Shown here piece after piece: positions 15,771 to 27,742 of a DNA stretch of 64,000 bases. The notes below the pieces were generated by a model. It made no database searches. It saw only the letters and a program-made list of their open reading frames with translations, and was not told where the DNA came from. The stretch comes from Tetrahymena thermophila SB210. Taxonomy: Eukaryota; Ciliophora; Oligohymenophorea; Hymenostomatida; Tetrahymenidae. The DNA lies in contig NW_002476243.1 in NCBI RefSeq assembly GCF_000189635.1, positions 77,625 to 141,624 on the forward strand, in the 5' to 3' direction. How positions within the stretch are numbered: position 1 is the first letter of the stretch; every line of letters starts with the position of its first letter. The position numbers and the translations under genes were made by a program.

Positions 15771-17188
15771 TTTTTATTTGTTATTAAAATCTTTAAAAAT
15801 TTAATTAATTTTAAACAATTCCTCAATAAATTATTTTTTGTATTTAAGGCAGATATTAATCGAAAATACAAATTTCTATATCAATCTATCTATTTAAATT
15901 AATCTTTTACAAAATTTTTTATTTTATGTAAAAGAATAAAACCCTACATTAATTATTAAGACATATAAATTTTGTTTGAATTTTATTTAATATTTATTTT
16001 TAAATGAGAACAACTTAGCAACAATAAAGAGTTAAACTTTTTTAATAGTTTACTAAATAAATTTTTAAATATCAGTCTGCTTCTATTTTTATATAAACTA
16101 TTTTTACTTTTAACTTTTCTTTATTGTATTTTTAAGAATTGAGTTCACATTAAAAGTCTAGATATTCTATCTAAAATTAATGATTAAGACTATCTATTAC
16201 TTCTATATTTTTGTAAAGACACTTTAAAGTTTTTAAATTATATAGAAAAAAGAGCATAAATGTATTTGTTCGGAATACAAAATTAGTTTTAATTAAGATT
16301 TTATAAGCTTTCCTAATAATTTACTAAATAAATTTCTAAAAGATCAGATTTTTTTTATTTTAATTTGGTCTATTTTTACTTTTAATAATTGTTTATTCTT
16401 TTTTTATGATTTAAATTTGTTTACATTACTTATTTACTAACATAATCTAAAATTAATGGTTAAGATATTAATTATTTCTTTATCTTTATATTCGCTTTAA
16501 AAATTTTAAATTATAAAGAAAAGATCAAATATTCATTTGTTTGAAATCATAAATATGTTTAATTAAGAGCTTAAACTTATGTAATAATTTACTAAATAAA
16601 TTTTTAAATGTCAAATTGTTTCTATTTTAATATGTACCATTTTTACTCTTAACTATCATTTATTGTATTTTTATGAATGAAATAAATTTACATTACATAC
16701 TTACAGATTCTAAAATTAATGGTTAAGAATATCTATTAGCTCTATATTTTTTATAGACGCTTTTCACTTTTAAATTATATAGAAAAGAGTATCTTATCAA
16801 TGATGTATTTGAAATGAAAATATTTATTGTATTTTTATCTATCTAAGTTTAAATACAAAAAATATTACTTGTATCTAATTTCATTTAATTCATAAAATTA
16901 TTTTTTTCAAAGAAAATCCAAAATAATTTAATTTATAAATTTGTGTAATTTATTTGTTAATAGAATCAGTTATTTTATTGATTATGCATTGTTCGCAAAT
17001 TTTAAATTTGTTATTTAGAATCGAATTTTTAATTTACTTGCTAAACAATTTAGTTAATAAGCTTTTATTAATTGTATTTATTCAACATATACAACTTATG
17101 CCTATCTCATTTTAAAGATTAAGATTTTTTTTATTAGTAATTTGATACAATAAAGAAGAGCAAATAGGCATTAAAAATATAAATAATT
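15771..17188. other. Divergent spacer between LRR-B and the first 2TM relic
   Basis: Holds the triple repeat, then from ~16990 a stretch resembling the 5' leader of intact 2TM genes, including the conserved block at 17101. No gene is seen. Confidence 0.65.
16010..16830. repeat. Three ~260-bp tandem repeats upstream of LRR-B
   Basis: Counterpart of 9424-10190, with units starting near 16020, 16281 and 16556. Because both flanks have three units, the triplication predates the LRR-A/LRR-B duplication. Confidence 0.72.
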
Positions 17189-18690
17189 ATAATTTTTTCA
17201 AAACTGGATTTATTCTCTTCTCATTTTTATTTTAAAACTGGCAATCATTCATTAGGCCAAGAGAGGGACTTTATTTAGTACTGCGCTTTCATTTATTGTA
17301 TATACTTCAACGATTACCTATTTTAATTACATTTCTACACAGTATAATACTAATAAAATCGACCCAGTCTTTAGGTCTTAAAGTATAATAAGTTAACATT
17401 CAATTGAAGCAGAACTAAATTGTGATTTATTTGGGTTTAGATTTGAATAGGGCAGTAGTTCTTATGAGTAAATATACCCTAAAAACTAAACTTATTTGGT
17501 ATATTTAGCTTTTCTTTAATATACTACTCCTAATGTTAACTCACTAATTCCACTAAATATTACTGATTGTACAAATCCTAATCTTGTAGGATTCAAATGT
17601 CTGGCTGGATTTTTCAAATGTAAAGAACTATACACTGTTTCTTAATACTGATAAAAATATGAAATCTACAGTTTAAGTACAAACTTATAGTTGTAGGGAT
17701 ATTGATACTTTGAAAACTACTGTTCTTGATAATTGTGCAGATTAATCTCTAATTGATAGCATGATTAATTGTATAAACTCTATTTTAAGGTTTAAAATTT
17801 ATATCTCAATATAATACCGCCTCTCAAAAGAAAAAATTTGACTATAGAAATGCTTATGTCTACACAGTGACTAATTAGTAAATAGCAACTTAATTAAAAA
17901 CCCAAATTTAAAGATAAAATAAGGTTTAATAGTGCAGTCATCAAAAAATTTTACATCTCAAATTTAATGGATTTAATAATATTAAAGTTTTTATAGAAAT
18001 TATGCTCTTACACAGATAGGAGCATAAGGGAATAGTGTGATGATATTAATGGTTGATGAGATCATTTAACATAATACATTGTCTCAGGTTTTAGAGTTAG
18101 TACGCAGTATATTTACTCTATTAATGATGTTTGGAATTTTTGGTAGAATAGCTTCTTAAAAATCAATTTAATAAGACTTATTAATGCTTTTCTTAAAGAA
18201 TATATATCAAGATAATTATTTAGGTATATTTAAAAAAGCTAATAATAATATTCTAAGCAAATAATAATAAACTTAACAATAAATTCAAACTAACCAAGAA
18301 AATTTAGTATGTAGATAATTTGAGGCCAAATAAACAGATGATGATAAAATGTAAGAAATGGACTAGTAAATAAGTAAATAAGTAAGTAAGTAACTATTCC
18401 AGTATTTTATAATAGACAAAAAAAATTTCTGGACATAGAATAATTAAGCAACAATAACACAAGCAATATTGAAAATGTGCTATTTATACCAATAATTAAC
18501 TAATAATTGTTAATCACCTTAATCTATATATTAATCAATTTATGAAAATAAAAAATTGATGAAATTAATTAAGAAAACTCAAATAAACATAGACACACAA
18601 TTAACGAAAAAGCATCTGATAATTACTATTTAGGCACAAATCAAGGGTAAAAATAGTAAATAGAAAAATTTTCAAGCTATATTTCTTAAA
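17189..18690 (+). pseudogene. 2TM-psi1: broken member of the two-membrane-segment family
   Basis: Strongly similar to 2TM-A from its first codon through most of the ectodomain, second membrane segment and Asn/Gln-rich stretch. It is not a gene: the start codon reads ATA (17189), 4-bp insertions occur near 17250 (ATTC) and near 17603 (GGCT), and sequence is missing before the second membrane segment (~18070). The conserved C-terminal tail and both introns are absent. Homology stops at about 18690, where LRR-gene sequence begins on the opposite strand. This is a host family relic left by duplication. Confidence 0.88.
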
Positions 18691-18960
18691 ATTTTGTTGC
18701 TAATAAAGTTAATTTTTACTGAAGATTGAAAATCTAAATTTAGAATTTTTTTAAGTGAGCTAAAGCAATACATAAATTTAAAATACCATGTGAACCAGCA
18801 TTGATTGCGTTTTTTTTATTTAAAGCATTTAAGTTTTTAAAATGGAAAATAAAAATTAAGAAATGAAAAACAATCATTAAATTGTGTAAAACATTTTATA
18901 AAATTTTAATTTTTACTTATTGATTCAGATTGGCTTGTTATGGGATCTATTGAATGAATA
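18690..18960 (-). pseudogene. Orphan LRR exon (relic of an LRR-C-like gene 3' end)
   Basis: Matches 30720-30970 over the penultimate exon of LRR-C and part of the intron before it. The exon (18719-18812) reads AGSHGILNLCIALAHLKK, and its donor GTAAAAATT is kept. No start, other repeats or tail exon are present, so it cannot make the protein. It lies tail-to-tail with 2TM-psi1, as LRR-C does with 2TM-D. Confidence 0.8.
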
Positions 18961-20053
18961 TTTTATTATTCACTTTTTAAAATTAAAAAATATAAGTAGA
19001 AAGTGATTCTTCTTAATTTTATAATTCATTATTCTTTTTAGATTGATAAAATATTAAAAAAACTTTATTCTAAAAAAGACTTAATGATTAATAAATGTAA
19101 GTTGTAAGATTGAAAAATAAATTTGAAATTTTTTGTTAATAAGTTTTTTTTATTAAAAGAAATTATTTAAAATAGCCACAAAAACTAAATAGATGATTTT
19201 GCTTAAGTTTCTGTTAGCAGAAAAACAACTTATTTTATAGATTTTAAAATATATGCTGAAAAATATAAAGCGAAATATAAGTTGAACCTGAATTTCTAAA
19301 ATATTTTTACTGTATTTTAAATAATCTTCTTCAATAATAAGTAATTTACTCTTTAAACAAAATATAAATAGGTTTTTAATTTCATAAATGAATGCACTTA
19401 AAATCAAATCATTTTTTTTCATAATAATATATACCGATTACTCTTAGTTTAATTAAATGCTGCCGACAACAAGTTTTTTGTATATATTTTTACACTTATG
19501 TATTAAAAAACTTATTGTCATAAAACGCATAAAAAAAAAGAGTATAAGAAATAAGGTATGTAACAAATCTTTTTTAACTTAAATACTTAAATTTGTAAAT
19601 AAAATTTATTTTTATTTTTATTCACCTACCAAAGACATAATCATTTTTTGAAATATAAAATTATTAAATTAGTTTCTTCTCTAAATTTTGATTGATTTGT
19701 AAAAATACTCACGTTTTTATACAATTTTTTTGGATTTAGGAGATGTTTGAGGCTATAAATATAATAAGAGGGAACAGTGGTATTATTAAATTAAATAAAT
19801 TAACTATTAAGAATTTAATCATTAATTAAGGCTGGCTGGTGGTAGAATCAATTTAAAAATAAGGAAGTAGAATTGAATTCTTAATTTACTTGCAATTAAA
19901 TTTTATATGTAAGCTTCTTATTAATTTTATTAATTCTATATATATACCTTTAATGCCTATCTTATTTTAAAGGTTAAGACTAAAATTTATATTATTAGCA
20001 ATTAATTTCAAAAAAATAGAAAAACAAACAGGCATAAAAAAATTTAAAATAAA
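18961..20053. other. Spacer and duplicated 5' leader of 2TM-A
   Basis: From ~19180 this aligns with 22960-23612 and 34620-35307, the leaders of 2TM-B and 2TM-E (shared words include ATTCACCTRCCAAA and GGCTGGTGGTAGAATCAA). A minus-strand open stretch at 19153-19422 falls inside this repeated flank and is low-complexity; I do not count it as a gene. Confidence 0.7.
19956..19979 (+). promoter_or_regulatory. Conserved upstream block of the 2TM family (A copy)
   Basis: CCTATCTTATTTTAAAGG then TTAAGA, 98 bp before the 2TM-A ATG. The same block occurs 88-95 bp before psi1 (17101), 2TM-B (23518) and 2TM-E (35214). A promoter or 5'UTR role is inferred from its fixed position. Confidence 0.4.
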
Positions 20054-22244
20054 ATGATTTTTTAAAAGTTAGATATATTCTCTTCTCAGTTTTATTTTAA
20101 CACTGGTATTCATTAGGCAAAGAGAGGGACTTTCTTTGGAAGTCTGCTTTCATTTACTGTATTTACTACAACAATTGCCTATTTTGTTTACATTTTTACG
20201 CAGTATGTTACCAATCAAATTGACCCAATCTTTAGATCTTAAAGTATAATAAGTTAAAATTTAATTGAGACAGATTTAAATAATGACTTAGTTGGGTTTA
20301 GATTTGAATATGGCAGTAGTTCTTATGAAGAATTATATCCTAAAAACTATACTTATTTGGTATATTTAGCCTATTTCTAATACAGTACTCCTGATGATAG
20401 CATACTAATTCCGCTAAATGTTACTGACTGTACCAATCCTAATCTTGAAGGATTCAAATGTCTGGATTTTTCAAATGTAAAAAACTATACACTGCTTCTG
20501 AACACAGATAAAAATATGAAATCCACTGTTTTGATATAAACTTATGGTTGCAGAGATATTGATTCTTAGAAAACAACTATTCCTGATAATTGTGCAGATT
20601 AATCTCTAATTGATAGCATGATTAATGGTATAAACTCTATTTTGAGGTTTAAAATTTACACATCTCAATATAATACCGCAACTCAAAAGAAAGAAGTAAA
20701 CTATAGAAACGCATATGTCTACACAGTAGCTAATTAGTAAATAGTAAGTCAATTAAAAACCCAAATTTAAAATACTTAGATAAAATAAGGTTTAATAGTG
20801 TAGTCATCAACCAATTTTACATCTCCAATTTAATGGACTTAATAAGATTAAAGTATTGATAGAAATTATGCTCTTACATAGATTGGAGCAGGAGGATATA
20901 GTGTGATGATATTAATGGTCGATGAGATCATTTAGCATATTCAAATTTAATACCCTACATTACCTCAAGTTTTAGCGTTAGTAAGCAGTGTATTTACTCT
21001 ATTAATGATGTTTGGAATTTTTGGTAGAATAGCCTCTTAAAAATCAATTTAGTAAGACTTATTAATGCTTTTCTTAAAGAGTATATATCAAGATAACTAT
21101 TTAGGTATATTTAAAAAAACTAATAATAACAACACTCTAAGCTAATAATAATAAATTCAAACAAATCAATAAAATTTAGTTGATGGAGAATTAAGATAAA
21201 GTGAGGCCAAAGAAACAGATGATGATAAAATTTAAGAAAAAGACTAGTAAGTAACTATTCCAGCGTTTTATAATAGATAAAAAATATCTTTGGACATAGA
21301 ATAATTAAGTAATAATAATAATAATGAAAATCTGCTATTATCGCCTAATAATTATCAATAAAATAATAATAGTTAATCACAACAACCACCATAATCAACA
21401 GAATCGATATATTAATTAATTTTTGAAAATAATATAATTGATGAAATTAATTAAGAAAACTCAAATAATAATAGGCATACAATTAATGAAATAGAATCTG
21501 ATAATTAATAGTCAGAAAGAAATCAAATGTAAAACTATTAAAAAGGAAAATTTTCAAGTTATATTTAAAAAAATAATATTAATAGAAAATATAATTTTAA
21601 TAATCGGATTAGCAAGCTATAATTTAAACCTTAAAATAAGAAGCTCGATGGTATTAATAGTAAAAAAGAAGACCTGATGGATAATTTGAAAGCCATTTAA
21701 GATATCAACTGCTCCAACAAAACACAATAATTAAGAATTATAAGGTATTGATTTATTTATTTTTTCAATTTTTATTTCAATATAATTATTTATAAAGAGA
21801 AAAAATGGAGGTTATAAATAAAAAGCAACTATAAAATATTGAGTAGTAAATAAGAAAAGAATTGAATATTTTTAACTTCATTAAGGATATCATCTTACTA
21901 AAGAAAGCTATTATGATGATACTAACTAAAGAATAACTAGCAGCTCTCCATCTTGTAGGTTGTTCTTCAAGTTACTTAAACGTAGATTTAAATAATGTTG
22001 ATTCTGATATAGATGAATTAGGTAATTTTATTTATTCATTTTTTTTAATAATATTTAATTTTAATAATCAACAGAACAAAAGTTAAATTTAAGCCACTAT
22101 GAAAAGCAGTTAGCCATTTTATAGTCAGAGAAGTTCTAAAGTTAGTACTTTCAAGATTTCTTATCAAAATGCTCTGATGAAGAAAATATAAACGAAATAG
22201 ATATGAAAATTTTATCATCAATATAAAAATGTCACTTAAATTGA
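20054..22244 (+). CDS. 2TM-A: unnamed protein with two membrane segments and a Cys-containing ectodomain
   Basis: 694 residues from three exons (introns 21745-21797 and 22022-22074); I read it through without a TGA. Residues ~1-26 (MIFQKLDIFSS..., KRGT) precede membrane segment 1 (~27-48). A ~255-residue ectodomain follows, with four cysteines shared by the whole family (in VTDC, GFKCLDF, YGC and DNCAD) and sequons such as NYTYL. Segment 2 (~304-328, LPQVLALVSSVFTLLMM) leads into ~200 Asn/Gln-rich residues and a conserved tail ending SSIQKCHLN. No signal peptide is cleavable by eye; segment 1 probably acts as anchor, placing both ends in the cytosol. I do not recognise the family. The two-helix plus ectodomain topology recalls several unrelated receptor or channel families, but I see no motif tying it to one. 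Confidence 0.88.
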
Positions 22245-23612
22245 TTAAAAATACTAATATTTTATATAATTTATATATGAAGAAATGAAAATTATTTATG
22301 ATTTGCTTAAATATAATATAATACACATACTTTTAAAATAATTATTAAAATTATTTAGTTTATAAATACCTTAATTCCTCAAAACTCGCAATTCGCAATA
22401 AGCTAAAAAAAATAGTGAAGCTGTGGGTAGTGGAAAATAAATAAAGGAATAATCATGTTTGACTAATCTTTGAAAAGGAAAATTTTCAATTTATATGTAA
22501 ATAATTTTCTTTAACAATTAAATTTATAAAAAAAAATATCTGATAAAATTTGACTGAAATTAAATTGTTGAATTTCATTAGATTAGTTAATGATTGATTA
22601 ATTTGTTATTTAGATATTTATGTTTATTTGCTTTTTTATAAACAACAATTAAATTTTAAATTAAAATATTTTAAGTAAGAATTTTTAAATATAAAAAATA
22701 ATTTTGTAAATATAAATTAAATATTAATATTTTTCAATCTCAACTAAATAATGAATTTGACAAAAAAATTGAATAGTAATCTAAATTATAATTTAAGTTA
22801 CATATAGATAGATATTTTACAATTTTTTATTAATTAATAAAAAATTATTTTATTATTCTCATTTGAAATTTAATAACATAAGAATAATAAAAGTAACTTG
22901 TTTCTCTTTTCAGAAATTTTTATTTATTTATTTAATTTGTAGAATTTTTAAAAATATGTTAAAAAATACTAAGCAAAATATAAGTTGAGCGTTAATTTTC
23001 AAAATATTTTTTATGAATAACTTATTGAAATATTTAGGAATTTACTCTTTAAATAAAAAATAATTTTTAATTTCTTAAATTAATTTAAAAAATACCTAAT
23101 TATTTTTCTTCCATTATAATATATTTTGGTTCCTTTAAACTAAAATACTTAAATTTGAAAATGTAAAATAAAATATTTTTTTATTTTGATTCACCTGCCA
23201 AATATATAATAATTTTTTGAATAAAAAACTATACATTCAATGAATTTCTTCTATTAATAGATTATAATTGCTTTTAAATAAAATGCCTGGGTTTTTATGC
23301 AATTTTATTTTTAAATTAAGGAGACGTGTTAAGACTATAATTATATTATAAGGTAAGTGGTGATATTATTAAATTAAAGAGTGTCAAATAATTTATAAAT
23401 ATGGCTGGTGGTAGAATCAATTAAGATAAAAGAAAATTAAGGCAAATTCTTAATTACTAGCCTAAAACATTTAAATTTTTTAATTTTTATTTATTTAATC
23501 AATATATACCACTAATTCCTATCTAATTTTAAAGATTAAGATGAAAATTTTTATTATTAGTTATTTGATAGAAAAAAGAAAAGCAAACCGGCATAAAAAA
23601 ATTTAAAACAAT
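22245..23612. other. Spacer with duplicated 2TM-B leader
   Basis: From ~22430 this aligns with 34133-35307. No independent coding exon, RNA gene or terminator is seen. Confidence 0.65.
23518..23540 (+). promoter_or_regulatory. Conserved upstream block of the 2TM family (B copy)
   Basis: CCTATCTAATTTTAAAGATT then AAG, 95 bp before the 2TM-B start codon. Confidence 0.4.
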
Positions 23613-25798
23613 ATGATTTTTTCAAAACTAGATTTTTTCTCTTCTCAGTTTTCTTTTAACACTGGTAATCATTAGGCCAAGAGAGGGACTTTATTTGGAG
23701 CTCTACTCTCATTTATTGTATTTACTGCAACGATTGTGTATTTTGTTTACATTTTTACGCAATATGTTACCAATCAAATAGACCCAATCTATAGATCTTA
23801 AAATATAATAAGTTAATACTAAATCGAGACAGAATTAAACAGCGATTTGATTGGGTTTAGATTTGAATATGGAATTAGTTCTTATGAAGAATTATATCCT
23901 AAAAACTAAACTTATTTGGTATAATTAGCCTATCTTTAATACATTACTCCTGATATTAGCATACTAATCCCATTAAATGTTACTGACTGTACAAATCCTG
24001 ATCTTAAAGGATTCAAATGCCTGGATTTTTCAAATGTATAGAACTATACATTGTTTCTGAACACGGATAAAAATACGAGATCTACAGTTTAGGTACTAAC
24101 TTATGGTTGCAGAGATATTGATACTTTGAAAACCACTGTTCCTGATGATTGTGCAGATCAATCTCTAATTGATAGTATGATTAATGGTATAAACTCTATT
24201 ATGAGGTTTAAAATTTAGACATCTCAATATAATACAGTCACTCAATAGAAGGAAGTTAACTATAGAAATGCATATGTCTACACTGTGGCTAATTAGTAAA
24301 TATTAACTCAATTAAAAACCCAAATTTAATATACTTAGATAAAAGAAGGTTTAATAGTGTAATCATCAAACAATTTTACATCACCAATTTAATGTACTTA
24401 ATCAGATTAAGGTATTGATAGAAATTATGCTCTTGTCCAAATAGGAGCAGGAGCTTATAGCATGATGATATTAATGATAGATGAGGTTGTTTAGCATATT
24501 TAAATTTAATATCCTACATTGCCTCAGGTTTTAGCCTTAGTAAGCAGTATATTTACTCTATTAATGATGTTTGGTATTTTTGGAAGAATGGTTTCATAAA
24601 AATCAATTTAGTAAGACTTATTAATGCTTTTCTTAAAGAGTATATATCAAGATAACTATTTAGGTATATTTAAAAAAGCTAATAATAATATTCTAAGCAA
24701 ATAATAATAAATGTAAACGAATCAAGAGAATTTAATATGTGGAGAATTAAGACAAAGTGAGTCCAAAGAAACAGATGATGATAAAATGCAAGTAAAAGAC
24801 GAGTAAATAACTATTTTAGCTTTTTAAAATAGATAAAAAAAATTTTAGGGCATAGAAAAATTAAGTAACAATAACACATACAATATTTCAAATCTGTTAT
24901 TTGCGTCTAATAGCTATCAATCAAGTAATAATAGTTAATCACCATAATAATTGATGTATTAATCTATTTATGAAAAAAAAATAATCGATGAATTTAATTA
25001 AGAAGAATCAAATAAGAATAGACATATAAATAATCAAATAGAAGACTATTAAAATTCAGACAATAATCGAAAGAAAAACTAGTAAAAACAAAATTTTTCT
25101 TGCTACATTTCTTAAAGTAATATGAATAGAAAATATAATTTTAATAATCGGATTAGCCAATTTTAGTCTAAACCTTAAAATAAGAATCAATATGGAATTA
25201 ATAACAAAAATAACCTTATGGAAAATTTGAAAGTCATTTAAGATATCAATTGCTCCAAAAAAATATAATAAGACTTAAGAAATATAAGGTATTAATTTAA
25301 TTATTTTTCAAATTATACATTTCAATATACTCATATAAATAGAAAAAAAATGGAGGATATAAATAAAAAGCAACTATAAAAAATAGAGCAGTAAATAAAA
25401 AAAGAAGTGAATATTTTTAACTTTATTAAGGATATCATCTTACTAAAAAAAGCTATTATGATGATGCTAACTAAAGAATAATTAGCAGCTCTCCACCTTG
25501 TAGGCTGTTCTTCAAATTACTTTGATGTAGATTTAAATAGCGTTGAAGCTGATGTAAATGAATAAGGTGATTTTATTCATTTTTTAATATTTTTTACCAT
25601 ATTTTAACCTTATATTATTATTAAATAGAGCAAAAGTTAAATTTAAGCCACTATGAAAAACAATTAGCCATTTTATAGTCAGAGAAATTCTAAAGTTAGT
25701 ACTTTCAAGATTTCTTATCAAAGTGTTCTGATGATGAAAATATAAACGAAGTAGACATCAGAATTTTATCATCAATAAAAAAATGTCACTTAAATTGA
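23613..25798 (+). CDS. 2TM-B: two-membrane-segment family protein
   Basis: 689 residues; introns 25289-25342 (phase 2) and 25567-25628 (phase 1). I read the whole frame and met no TGA before CHLN-stop. Closest to 2TM-E, its partner in the segmental duplication. The ectodomain has the four family cysteines plus a fifth in the motif PIQC, shared with 2TM-E and 2TM-F only. The cytosolic middle is rich in Asn, Gln and Ser and differs from 2TM-E by small in-frame indels, while the tail (MEDINKKQLQKIEQQIKK, then FNFIKDIILLKKAIMMML) is almost unchanged. That contrast argues for selection on the tail and looseness in the linker. Confidence 0.88.
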
Positions 25799-26090
25799 TT
25801 AAAAAACTAATATTTTATATAATGTATTTATGTAGAAATAAAAATATGATTTGCTTTCATTCAAGATAATGTTATAAAAATAATTCATTCATTCAGTTTA
25901 TAAAAAAATTTAATTTTTTACATTTCAGAGAAACATTAAAAAATTATTTTTGCTTCAAAAATTTTAAATTATTTCCTCTAAATCCAATTATTTATGATAT
26001 TACAAAACTTAAAAATATATATTAAAATTTAATCATGCACTATTAGTGCAATTTTAGCGAAGTTTGAAGAAACTTCAAATTAATTGATAT

Positions 26091-27360
26091 CCTACATTGA
26101 TTCAGGTTTTAGCGTTAGTGAGTAGCATTTTTACTCTATTGATGATAATAGGAATTTTTGGAAGAATGGTCTCTCAAAAATCGATTAAATCAGACGTATT
26201 AAAATTTTTCTTAAAATATGTACTAATAGAACTATTTGGGGATACTAAAAAAAGCTAATAATAATATTAAATAGTAATAGGATTAATAGGGCACTTAAAT
26301 AAATAAAAATAATTTAGTTGGTGGGGAATAATAAAAATAAACTTAATAAAGGTAGGATGATAAGTAATAAGAAATTGAATTATAAGTAAATGTTCCAACT
26401 TTTTAAAATAAATAGAATAAATTATTGAGTTTAGTGGAACTAAGTAATAAACAAATTTTGAAAATTTAATATCTGCGCCTAGTAACTTTCTAACAAAAAA
26501 TAATACCTAATCACCATAATCTTTTTATCCGTAAGTTAATCAAAAAACTAATATTGATGAAGTTAATATAGAAAATTCAAATAAGCATAGACATACTATT
26601 ATTGTTGAGGAATCTGATATTTAAAATTCAGACGAATTAGTGAAGTAGAACTTGTAAAAATAATACTTTTCAAGTTATATTTCTCAAAAAAGCTATTTTA
26701 GAAAACCAAATTTTAAATAAAATATTGATTAATCTGAGTTTTTATTTAAAAATTAAAAACCATATGAATTGATATCAGAAAAGCAGATCTGATAGATGAT
26801 CTGTAAGCTATTTAAGATCTAAATTGCCGCAACAAAATGTAAAAATATTTAAGAAATATTAAGCATAAATTTATTTAATAGTTAGTCCTTTTAACAAAAA
26901 TAATTTAAAAAAAGAAATGAATTGATGATATTAATTGAAAGCATCTATAAAAAGTTGAGTAGTAAATACGAAAAGAAATGAATATTTTTAATTTTATTAA
27001 GGATATCATCCTTCTAAAAAAAGCTGTTATGATGATACTAAAAAAAGACTAACTAGCAGCTCTTCATCTTGTAGGATGATCTTCAAGTTACTTTAATATA
27101 GATTTAAGTAATTTTAGATCTGATACTGAAGGAAAGATGATTTTAATTTTTATTTATTAACATTCTAATTATTTTATCATTAACAAAACTAAAGTAAAAT
27201 TTAAGCCATTATGAAAATTAGCTAGCCATTTTATAATCAAAGCAGGTCTAAAATTAGTTTATCTAAGATTTCTTATAAAAATTCTCTCTCTGATAATCAA
27301 AATGTAAATGAAATAGATATCAGAATATTATCTTCAATTAAAAAATATCATTTAAACTGA
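26091..27360 (+). pseudogene. 2TM-psi2: 5'-truncated relic, partner of 2TM-F
   Basis: Begins abruptly at the second membrane segment (TLIQVLALVSSIFTLLMM) and runs to the family stop at 27360. It lacks a start, membrane segment 1 and the ectodomain. A 2-bp loss near 26215 shifts frame after that segment, and the final conserved Cys codon reads TAT. It is best matched by the 3' half of 2TM-F and sits in the equivalent position of block 1, so a ~1 kb deletion after duplication explains it. Confidence 0.85.
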
Positions 27361-27742
27361 TTAAATGTATTTATAAGTATGGCGTTTTGTCTTAATTTAT
27401 ATTGTGAGATTGTATCAAAAAAACTGATCACATTTATTTAATTTTTTTTTTGCTACTAATTTTTACTGACTGACCACACAAATCAATATATTTTTAATAT
27501 TTTTTAAACTAATTAAAATTTTTATTACTTTGAATATTGATGAACTTCATTTTTTAATTAGAATCCTTTAAATTTTATCATATTTCAATGAAGCAATTAG
27601 ATAACAAATAAGGTTTACTTATCTAAAAAAATAAGGAAATAATTACTTTTTTTTATATTTGTTAAAAACAAGCATCAATTATTATTTAAAAAGTAGAACT
27701 TAAAAACATAATCAAAAACAACAATAAGAACAAATAAACAAT

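Larger units (their letters stand above)
10707..16985. repeat. Large tandem duplication, unit 2 (LRR-B plus its 5' flank)
   Basis: Head-to-tail partner of 4020-10340. It abuts the 2TM array on its right: the homology stops close to where 2TM-family 5' leader sequence begins (about 16990). Confidence 0.88.

Noticed and set aside
19153-19422. Minus-strand 89-codon open frame upstream of 2TM-A
   Set aside because: Falls in the duplicated 5' leader; the frame is not kept in the matching leaders of 2TM-B and 2TM-E, and the content is low-complexity.
19830-19850. GGCTGGTGGTAGAATCAA word (also 23403, 35102) as a tRNA-like A-box/T-box hint
   Set aside because: No cloverleaf can be drawn around it; it is just part of the repeated 2TM leader. 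I found no tRNA or rRNA in the window.
22045-22326. Minus-strand open frame at the end of 2TM-A
   Set aside because: Antisense to the second intron, last exon and 3' flank of 2TM-A.
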